Assembly: GCF_002013375.1 (NCBI RefSeq)
Contig: NZ_MAEW01000017.1
Span: 62,001-126,000, forward strand
From: Mycobacterium sp. D16Q13
GTDB taxonomy: Bacteria > Actinomycetota > Actinomycetes > Mycobacteriales > Mycobacteriaceae
Direction of reading: 5' to 3'
Length of the DNA stretch: 64,000 bases
Both the position numbers and the translations under genes were made by a program. Below the pieces are notes generated by a model. The model searched no databases, was not told the origin of the DNA, and saw only the letters and a program-made list of their open reading frames with translations. Below are positions 58,620 to 64,000 of this stretch, one piece after another (the first letter of the stretch is position 1; each line of letters opens with the position of its first letter).

Positions 58620-59125
58620 GTCGCGGCGATGATGACCACCAGCGCCGGCGTCTTCGACGTACGGCGGATCCGGTGGGTGCGGGTGGCGTCAAGGTACGCG
58701 CTGTCCCCTTCGTCGAGGACATAACTGACATCCTCACACTGCAGCTCGATCGACCCGCGATGCACGAACACGAACTCCTGCCCTTCGTGGGAGGACCTAT
58801 GCTCGGCGAATTCCGTGGACGGGCTAGCCAGGAACGGCGTCATGATCTTGCCGAGCATCTCGGTGCTCAGCGCGTGAAACTTACTGTCATCCCATTCATC
58901 CGCACCGCGATCCACCACCACCCGGGACTCATGGGCGTCGTTGGTGAATAGTCGGCTGACGTCGACTTCGAGGGCCTGCGCGATACGTATCGCCACGGAC
59001 ACCGACGGCGTGCTGTGCTCGCGCTCGACTTTCGATAGATAGCTCTTGGTCAGACCGGTGCGGCTGCCCAGTTCTTCCAAGGTCAGGCCACGTTCCCGGC
59101 GCAGCGCGCGCACCAGCGATGTCAT
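58616..59125 (-). CDS. XRE-family regulator with C-terminal cupin domain
   Basis: A 169-residue protein. The N-terminal helix-turn-helix is VRALRRERGLTLEELGSRTGLTKSYLSKVERE and the C-terminal part is a cupin effector domain (EHRSSHEGQEFVFVHRGSIEL, then DEGDSAYLDATRTHRI). ATG at 59125 is used, because residues upstream do not fit the family. Divergent from the class II aldolase/DapA-like operon; two palindromes between them are its likely targets. Confidence 0.9.
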   Translation of the reverse strand: MTSLVRALRRERGLTLEELGSRTGLTKSYLSKVEREHSTPSVSVAIRIAQALEVDVSRLFTNDAHESRVVVDRGADEWDDSKFHALSTEMLGKIMTPFLASPSTEFAEHRSSHEGQEFVFVHRGSIELQCEDVSYVLDEGDSAYLDATRTHRIRRTSKTPALVVIIAAT

Positions 59126-59177
59126 GAGGCCAGTGTGACACGAAGGTTCCCATCGGCCACTTATCCCGGCATACATA

Positions 59178-59215
59178 CAACAATGTTGACTATATGACAC
59201 CGAGTGTCCTACAGT
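59178..59215 (+). promoter_or_regulatory. Promoter with two operators ahead of the aldolase operon
   Basis: TTGACT at 59186 and TACAGT at 59210 form a sigma-A-type promoter with an 18-base spacer. CAACAATGTTG at 59178-59188 overlaps the -35 element and GACACCGAGTGTC at 59196-59208 fills the spacer. Both are perfect or near-perfect palindromes, suited to repression by the divergent XRE-cupin protein. Confidence 0.6.
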
Positions 59216-59254
59216 GGTGATCGCACAGCCCGAGATCAGAAAGGAGCACGGAAA

Positions 59255-60046
59255 ATGGCCACCACACTTCAGGACACCAAGTCAGCTCTGATGAATCGCG
59301 CCGAGCGCAGCATGGAGACGCACTTCTCCGACTCGGAATGGACCACACGACAGAAGGTCGCACTCACCTGCCGCGCACTGTTCGACCGCGGACATGATTC
59401 CGGCCTCGCCGGACAGATCACCGCGCGCGCCGAGGAACCCGGCACCTTCTACACCCAACGACTCGGACTTGGATTCGACGAAATTACCGAGGAGAACCTG
59501 CTACTGGTTGACGAGGACCTCAACGTTCTCGAGGGATCCGGAATGGCCAACCCCGCCAACCGCTTCCACAGCTGGATCTACCGGGCCCGCCCCGACGTGC
59601 AGTGCATCGTGCATACTCACCCGTTCCATGTCGCGGCGCTGTCCATGCTGGAGACGCCGCTCGTGGTGTCGCAGATGGATATCGCCCCCCTGTATGACGA
59701 CTGCGCTTTTCTGCCCGACTGGCCAGGGGTGCCTGTCGGAAACGAAGAGGGCGAGATCATCTCGGCCGCACTGGGAGACAAGAAGGCGATACTGCTCGCC
59801 CACCACGGCCATGTCGTCGCCGGCGCCTCCGTCGAGGAATCCTGCTCGCTGGCGGTATTGATCGAGCGCGGCGCCAAGCTGCAGTTGGCCGCCATGGCGG
59901 CGGGAACCATCGCCCCCCTGCCCGACCGGCTGGCCCGCGAGGCTCACGACTGGACGCTCACCCCCAGGCGCAGCATCGCCAACTTCGCGTACTACGCGCG
60001 CACCGCGCTCGCCAATCACCCTGAGACCCTGAGGAAAACCACATGA
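59255..60046 (+). CDS. Class II aldolase/adducin-family protein
   Basis: A 263-residue metal-dependent aldolase-fold protein. Zinc ligands appear as HTHPFHVAAL and AHHGHVVAGAS, with the catalytic acidic region in FYTQRLGLGFDEITEENLLLVDED. Such enzymes cleave or epimerise phosphorylated sugars and related aldols. ATG at 59255 is used, with AAAGGAG 8 bases upstream. The last four codons overlap the start of the next gene, so the two are coupled. Confidence 0.9.
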   Translation: MATTLQDTKSALMNRAERSMETHFSDSEWTTRQKVALTCRALFDRGHDSGLAGQITARAEEPGTFYTQRLGLGFDEITEENLLLVDEDLNVLEGSGMANPANRFHSWIYRARPDVQCIVHTHPFHVAALSMLETPLVVSQMDIAPLYDDCAFLPDWPGVPVGNEEGEIISAALGDKKAILLAHHGHVVAGASVEESCSLAVLIERGAKLQLAAMAAGTIAPLPDRLAREAHDWTLTPRRSIANFAYYARTALANHPETLRKTT

Positions 60047-60930
60047 CCTCCACACCCCAGTTCCGTGGAATCATCGCCTACCCCGTGACCCCCTTCCTTC
60101 CCGACGACACCGTGGACACCGATCGGCTCGCCGAACTGGTGTCCCGGCTCGTCGCGGATGGCGTTCACGCCATCGCGCCGCTGGGCAGCACGGGCGAGTC
60201 CGCCTATCTTGAGGAACGCGAATTCGACGCCGTCGTCGACACCACCGTTGCCGCCGTGAACAAGAGGGTGCCCGTCATCGTCGGGGCCTCGGATCTCACC
60301 ACCGCCAACACCATTCGACGGGCACGTCACGCCCAGCAGGCCGGAGCCGACGCGGTGATGGTACTGCCGGTGTCGTACTGGAAGCTCAGCGACCGCGAGA
60401 TCGCGCAGCACTTCGCTTCCGTGGCCGCGGCCATCGACATTCCCGTGATGGCCTACAACAACCCCGCCACCAGCGGCGTAGACATGAAACCCGAACTCCT
60501 GGTGTCGATGTTCCGCGATATCGACAACTTCACCATGGTCAAGGAATCGACAGGCGACCTCAACCGGATGCTCGGCATCCAACGCCTCAGCGACGGACAG
60601 CTGCCCTTCTACAACGGCAGCAATCCCCTGGTGCTCGACGCACTCAACGCCGGCGCATCCGGATGGTGCACCGCCGCACCATGTTTGGCGCCACAGCCGT
60701 GCCTGGATCTCTACGAGGCCGTGCGCGCCGGACGCCACGACGACGCCGCGTCGATCTACAAGGGACTCAAGCCGCTCCTGCAGTTCATCGTCGCGGGCGG
60801 GTTACCGACCACCGTCAAGGCCGGACTGGAATTACAGGGGCGTGCCGTCGGCGACCCGAGGCGCCCGTTGCTCCCGCTGGATTCTCAGGGCCGCGAGACA
60901 TTGAAGGGCATCCTGGCGTCGACTTATTAA
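60043..60930 (+). CDS. Dihydrodipicolinate synthase-family (DapA-like) lyase/aldolase
   Basis: A 295-residue TIM-barrel aldolase. It has GSTGESAYLEEREFDAV, YNNPATSGVDMKPELL and the Schiff-base lysine in NFTMVKESTGDLNR. Together with the preceding class II aldolase it suggests breakdown of an acid sugar or amino-sugar aldol. The last codons overlap the Zur/Fur-type palindrome at 60929-60947. Confidence 0.9.
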   Translation: MTSTPQFRGIIAYPVTPFLPDDTVDTDRLAELVSRLVADGVHAIAPLGSTGESAYLEEREFDAVVDTTVAAVNKRVPVIVGASDLTTANTIRRARHAQQAGADAVMVLPVSYWKLSDREIAQHFASVAAAIDIPVMAYNNPATSGVDMKPELLVSMFRDIDNFTMVKESTGDLNRMLGIQRLSDGQLPFYNGSNPLVLDALNAGASGWCTAAPCLAPQPCLDLYEAVRAGRHDDAASIYKGLKPLLQFIVAGGLPTTVKAGLELQGRAVGDPRRPLLPLDSQGRETLKGILASTY

Positions 60931-60947
60931 TGATAATGGTTATCATT
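60929..60947 (+). promoter_or_regulatory. Zur/Fur-type operator in front of the COG0523 GTPase
   Basis: AATGATAA-TGG-TTATCATT is a perfect inverted repeat with 8-base arms. The wider GATAATGGTTATCATTATC matches the Fur-box consensus at 17 of 19 positions, a pattern shared by zinc-sensing Zur. It covers the upstream stop codon and ends 5 bases before the GTG start, leaving no room for a ribosome binding site. Confidence 0.75.
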
Positions 60948-60952
60948 ATCAT

Positions 60953-62089
60953 GTGACCACAGCCCAGCTCTTACCCGTAACCGTGCTCTCCGGATTCCTC
61001 GGAGCGGGAAAAACCACCCTCCTCAACCACATCCTGGCCAATACCGAGGGCCGCCGCGTCGCGGTGATCGTCAACGATATGAGCGAGGTGAACATCGACG
61101 CCGCCCTCGTTGCGGGCACAGGACACCTGGACCGCACCGAGGAACGGCTCGTCGAGCTCACCAACGGCTGTATCTGCTGCACCTTGCGCGAGGATCTGAT
61201 CGAAGCCGTCGGAGACCTGGCCCGGCAGAACCGATTTGACCAGCTCGTCATCGAGTCAACGGGTATCTCCGAGCCCATGCCAGTTGCTGCCTCGTTTACC
61301 TGGGAGTTCGAGGACGGAACCAGCCTGGGGCAAGTAGCCCAGCTCGATACCATGGTGACGGTCGTCGACGCGTCCACCTTCTTGCCCGAACTGGCGCGCG
61401 GTGAGGCGCTGGCCGACCGCGATATGGCTGCGGCCGACGGCGACGGCCGGTCCATCGCCGATCTGCTCACCGATCAGGTGGAGTTCGCGGACGTCCTGAT
61501 CCTCAACAAGGTGGATCTGGTGAACGAACGGACCCTCGGAATGGTGGAGACGCTGCTGCGCCGCCTCAATCCAACGGCGACGATCGTGCGATCCACCGGT
61601 GGCGCCGTCGACCTCGATCTCGTGCTGCAGACGGGATTGTTCGACCCGGACCTGGCCGCCCAAACACCTGGCTGGGACGAGGAGATCGCCGACGGGCACA
61701 CACCCGAAACCGAGGAATACGGCATCAGCAGCATGACCTTCCGCTCGGACCGCCCGTTTCACCCGCAGCGCCTCAACACCGCGCTGGAATCACTGCAAGG
61801 ACTATTGCGCAGCAAGGGATTCTGCTGGATCGCCAGCCGTCCCGATATCGCCGCGATCTGGTCGCAGGCGGGGCCGAACCTGACGATCGAACCCGCCCAG
61901 TTCTGGCACGGCACCGAGGTCGCGCCGGGCCAGGAGATTGTCTTCATCGGGGTACGGCTGGACCGCCCGCGCGTGCAGCATCTTCTGGAGTCCGCAGTGC
62001 TCACCGACGAGGAGCTAGCGGCCGGACCGCAGGCCTGGCGTGACTACCTCGATCCCCTACCGGCGTGGGGTGTCATGCACGCCCACTAA
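60953..62089 (+). CDS. COG0523 (CobW/ZigA-like) GTPase, probable zinc metallochaperone
   Basis: A 378-residue G3E P-loop GTPase. It reads PVTVLSGFLGAGKTTLLNHIL at the start, with the Walker A, followed by the metal-binding CxCC in LTNGCICCTLREDL, VIESTGISEPMPVA and the guanine-specific LNKVDLV. A C-terminal CobW_C domain is present. Zur-controlled members deliver zinc to essential proteins in scarcity. GTG at 60953 sits right after the operator, so the mRNA is probably leaderless. Role in zinc rather than cobalt or nickel supply is inferred from the operator. Confidence 0.9.
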   Translation: MTTAQLLPVTVLSGFLGAGKTTLLNHILANTEGRRVAVIVNDMSEVNIDAALVAGTGHLDRTEERLVELTNGCICCTLREDLIEAVGDLARQNRFDQLVIESTGISEPMPVAASFTWEFEDGTSLGQVAQLDTMVTVVDASTFLPELARGEALADRDMAAADGDGRSIADLLTDQVEFADVLILNKVDLVNERTLGMVETLLRRLNPTATIVRSTGGAVDLDLVLQTGLFDPDLAAQTPGWDEEIADGHTPETEEYGISSMTFRSDRPFHPQRLNTALESLQGLLRSKGFCWIASRPDIAAIWSQAGPNLTIEPAQFWHGTEVAPGQEIVFIGVRLDRPRVQHLLESAVLTDEELAAGPQAWRDYLDPLPAWGVMHAH

Positions 62090-62100
62090 CGCCCGCCTGT

Positions 62101-62169
62101 CATCGGGTTTAACGCTCTTCGCGCAAGCGGCTCATCGGGTTTAACGCTCTTCGCGCAAGCGGCTCATCG
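62101..62169. repeat. Two tandem 32-bp repeats carrying the dispersed core repeat
   Basis: CATCGGGTTTAACGCTCTTC and the following 12 bases occur twice without gap (62101-62132, 62133-62164), followed by CATCG. Each unit contains the complement of CGATGAGCCGCTTGCGCGAA; the cores lie at 62115-62137 and 62147-62169. The second unit supplies the stop codon of the CGNR gene. Confidence 0.92.
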
Positions 62170-62722
62170 CCGCCTTTTTGGCCCTGTTCCCGCAGGTGTT
62201 CATGTTGCACCAGCGCCTGTTATTGGCGCGACTGGTATCGACGTAGAGTCCATGGCACTGCTCATCCGAGCACGCCTTCACACGATCGCGATCGGGCCCG
62301 CCCAGTGTCTCGATCGCATCGGCAGCGATGACCGACAGTGCATCCGCGATGCTCGCGCCTTGCCAGATTGCCTCGCCATTCCCGAACAATCTGTGGGCAT
62401 GTCCATTTCGGGAGAACTTGTTCAACACCCGTACCGTTGCCGACGCGATCGTGCCGCCATCCGCGATCGCGGCACCCGCACGGTGAATGCTCTCGCGCAG
62501 CTCCTTGGCATTGGCCAGGTTGGCTTCGGTCACCGTCGCATCCGAGAAGTCCAGCCCATTGGCCCGCAGCCACAACCCCAGCCGCCCCGGATCGGTGAGC
62601 CGCTCGGTGGCCGCCCCCGCGCGATCGAACACCGTCGCAGTGAAACGGAACGCCAGCACCGCGTTGTCCAGCCGGAAGATCGCCCCCACATCCCGCGACG
62701 CACCCTGAGTCATGCGAACCAT
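62141..62722 (-). CDS. CGNR zinc-finger (ABATE domain) regulator
   Basis: A 193-residue protein. The N-terminal ABATE-like domain covers about 140 residues, with LDNAVLAFRFTATVFDR and ERLTDPGRLGLWLRANGL. The C-terminal zinc finger is CSDEQCHGLYVD with NRRWCNMNTCGNRAKK, which ends in the family's CGNR. Members are presumed transcription factors for stress or metabolic genes. The last residues SRLREER are encoded by the repeat. Divergent from the VOC gene, with two AACCGGTT palindromes between. ATG at 62722 or 62713. Confidence 0.88.
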   Translation of the reverse strand: MVRMTQGASRDVGAIFRLDNAVLAFRFTATVFDRAGAATERLTDPGRLGLWLRANGLDFSDATVTEANLANAKELRESIHRAGAAIADGGTIASATVRVLNKFSRNGHAHRLFGNGEAIWQGASIADALSVIAADAIETLGGPDRDRVKACSDEQCHGLYVDTSRANNRRWCNMNTCGNRAKKAAMSRLREER

Positions 62723-62725
62723 CTT

Positions 62726-62780
62726 AACCGGTTCGACAGATCGTCAACGGTGATCTACGGTGGAACCGTCTGAACCGGTT
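62726..62780. promoter_or_regulatory. Paired AACCGGTT operators between the CGNR and VOC genes
   Basis: Identical 8-base palindromes lie at 62726-62733 and 62773-62780, centres 47 bases apart, the second within TGAACCGGTTCA. They flank the divergent promoters and are plausible sites for the CGNR protein. Confidence 0.55.
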
Positions 62781-62793
62781 CATGGGAGGAAAG

Positions 62794-63288
62794 ATGTCCG
62801 TCAATCACGTCGGGATTACCGTTCCCGATATCGCAGCGGCAATAGATTGGTATCGCGAGGTATTCGGATTTGAATGCATCATGGGTCCGCGCACACTCGA
62901 ACCCGGACCGGCCGGAGAGCTGCCGCCGGGACTGGACGCCCGATTCGGCCGGGCCCGAATGGCCGGTCTGCAGACGGACAACGGCGTGGGTGTCGAACTC
63001 TTCGAATTCATCAGTCCCGTGACCGACCCGGCGCCGGACCGGCCTGTCGACTACACCCGGCGCGGAACCTGGCACCTGTGCCTCACGGTTCCCGATGTGC
63101 AGGAACTGACGTCCGTCGCCGCCGCCAGTGGTGGACGCATCATCACGGCACCGCGACCGGTCGTTGCGGGCAGACCGTGGACCATGTCCTATCTCACGGA
63201 TCCATGGGGCACCGTCATCGAACTGATGAGCCATGACTACACCGAGATATTCACCAACTGGCCCACCGAAACAGGAGCACACCAATGA
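62794..63288 (+). CDS. VOC-family (glyoxalase/bleomycin-resistance fold) protein
   Basis: A 164-residue protein made of two beta-alpha-beta-beta-beta modules. It reads NHVGITVPDIAAAIDWYREVFGF at the start, with His as metal ligand, and GTWHLCLTVPDVQELTSVAAASGGR in the second half, ending YLTDPWGTVIELMSH. ATG at 62794 follows GGGAGGAAAG. The downstream dehydrogenase overlaps its stop. It may be a lactoylglutathione lyase-like or dioxygenase-like enzyme; substrate unknown. Confidence 0.9.
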   Translation: MSVNHVGITVPDIAAAIDWYREVFGFECIMGPRTLEPGPAGELPPGLDARFGRARMAGLQTDNGVGVELFEFISPVTDPAPDRPVDYTRRGTWHLCLTVPDVQELTSVAAASGGRIITAPRPVVAGRPWTMSYLTDPWGTVIELMSHDYTEIFTNWPTETGAHQ

Positions 63289-64000
63289 GCACAATTGCCG
63301 TCATCGGACTCGGCGCCATGGGAAAGGCAGTGGCGCATAATCTTGTTCAAGCGGGCCACGAGGTGTCCGTCTGGAATCGGTCTCCTGACCCCGTGGCAGA
63401 ACTCGCCGCCACCGGCGCTCACCCGCTTCAGTCGGCCACGCAGGCGTTCGAGTCCGGCGTGGTGTTCTCCGTACTGGCCGACGACCGCGCCGTGAACGAA
63501 ACCTTTTTGACCCCGGAGGTTCTCGCGGCCGCATCGGGAGCTTTGCATGTCAATCTCGCGACCGTAAGTACCCAGCTGGCCGACCGTGCCACGGCCCTGC
63601 ACGCCGAGCACGGTGTGGGATACGTTGCCGCACCGGTGTTCGGCAGGGTCCCGGTGGCGCAGGCAGGGCAACTGCAGGTGCTGGCCGCGGGCGACACCCA
63701 CCAGATCGACAGAGCACAGCCGTTCTTCGACATCATCGGGGCGCGCACCTGGCGACTGGGCGATGCGCCGCGACAGGCCAACGTCGTCAAGATCATCGGG
63801 AACTTCCTCATCGCATCGGCCATCCAGTCGTTGAGTGAGGCCGTGAGTATGGCCGAACGATCCGGCGTGGACTCCGAACTGCTGGTCGACTTACTGACCA
63901 GCACCCTGTTCCAGGGCCCGGCGTACAGCAGCTACGGCAAGCTCATCGCCACCTCCACCTACCAACCCGCCGGGTTCACAACTACCCTGGGCCGCAAGGA
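63285..64000 (+). CDS. Beta-hydroxyacid dehydrogenase-family NAD(P)-dependent oxidoreductase (3' truncated)
   Basis: The first 238 codons are present; the gene runs off the window. The N-terminal Rossmann motif is VIGLGAMGKAVAHNLVQAGHEVSVWNRSP, with the 3-hydroxyisobutyrate dehydrogenase-like YVAAPVFGRVPVAQAGQL, and the catalytic lysine in NVVKIIGNFLI. It also resembles imine reductases, which share this fold. ATG overlaps the VOC stop in ATGA, so the two are coupled and probably act in one pathway. Confidence 0.9.
   Translation, partial: MSTIAVIGLGAMGKAVAHNLVQAGHEVSVWNRSPDPVAELAATGAHPLQSATQAFESGVVFSVLADDRAVNETFLTPEVLAAASGALHVNLATVSTQLADRATALHAEHGVGYVAAPVFGRVPVAQAGQLQVLAAGDTHQIDRAQPFFDIIGARTWRLGDAPRQANVVKIIGNFLIASAIQSLSEAVSMAERSGVDSELLVDLLTSTLFQGPAYSSYGKLIATSTYQPAGFTTTLGRK

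Overview
The window is high-GC actinobacterial DNA, and its gene content and order point to a rapidly growing mycobacterium. The best fit is Mycobacteroides (the abscessus-chelonae group); species is not decided here. From memory, the backbone follows the Mycobacterium tuberculosis segment Rv1007c-Rv0946c gene by gene: metG, pabB, rsmI, pmt, arcA, glpR, rimJ, glp (moeA1), galU, mscL, moaB2, pepD, mprB/A, rpmF, fadE13-accD2-accA2-fadE12-echA7, purH/N, perM, sucCD, an M23 peptidase, uvrD1, chorismate mutase and pgi. Accessory genes interrupt this backbone at several points.

Region by region. 0-10 kb: 3' part of metG; an ECF41-type sigma factor next to its likely target oxidoreductase; pabB, rsmI, pmt, arcA, an AlkB-like dioxygenase and a lipoprotein. 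10-16 kb: two small secreted paralogues, a TetR-type operator, a ferritin-like putative hydrolase, a steroid 5-alpha-reductase homologue, a PknH_C-like lipoprotein, a TauE exporter with a divergent AraC regulator, two small membrane proteins and tRNA-Ala(CGC). 16-21 kb: the divisome pair glp/glpR with rimJ and galU, split by a DUF559 nuclease-like gene lying between two 55-bp hairpin-type direct repeats. 21-29 kb: folate and FmdB proteins, mscL, an MspA-type porin, moaB2, the envelope-stress operon mprA-mprB-pepD, and rpmF. 29-38 kb: a translationally coupled acyl-CoA catabolic operon (AtuA-type protein, two acyl-CoA dehydrogenases, both acyl-CoA carboxylase subunits, enoyl-CoA hydratase).

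38-46 kb: downstream of perM-purN-purH lies a compact unit made of an SbmA/BacA-like ABC transporter, a 25-codon gene with a strong ribosome binding site, an intercistronic hairpin and a JmjC-type HxD...H oxygenase. It looks like an undescribed ribosomally made, oxygenase-modified peptide (RiPP-like) locus and is the strongest candidate here for a new system. 46-56 kb: a dimethylsulfone monooxygenase-like gene and an LLM oxidoreductase sharing a KstR-type palindrome, then sucCD, an M23 peptidase and uvrD1. 55.5-64 kb: chorismate mutase with a structured leader, pgi, and three regulated accessory units: an XRE-cupin regulator with class II aldolase and DapA-like lyase; a Zur/Fur-box-controlled COG0523 GTPase; and a CGNR regulator with VOC and beta-hydroxyacid dehydrogenase genes. 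The last gene is cut by the window end.

A dispersed repeat with core CGATGAGCCGCTTGCGCGAA occurs four times: inside the 5' coding ends of purN and uvrD1, and as part of a 32-bp tandem duplication at the 3' end of the CGNR gene. Homology statements rest on recognised motifs and remembered family features; no database search was run.
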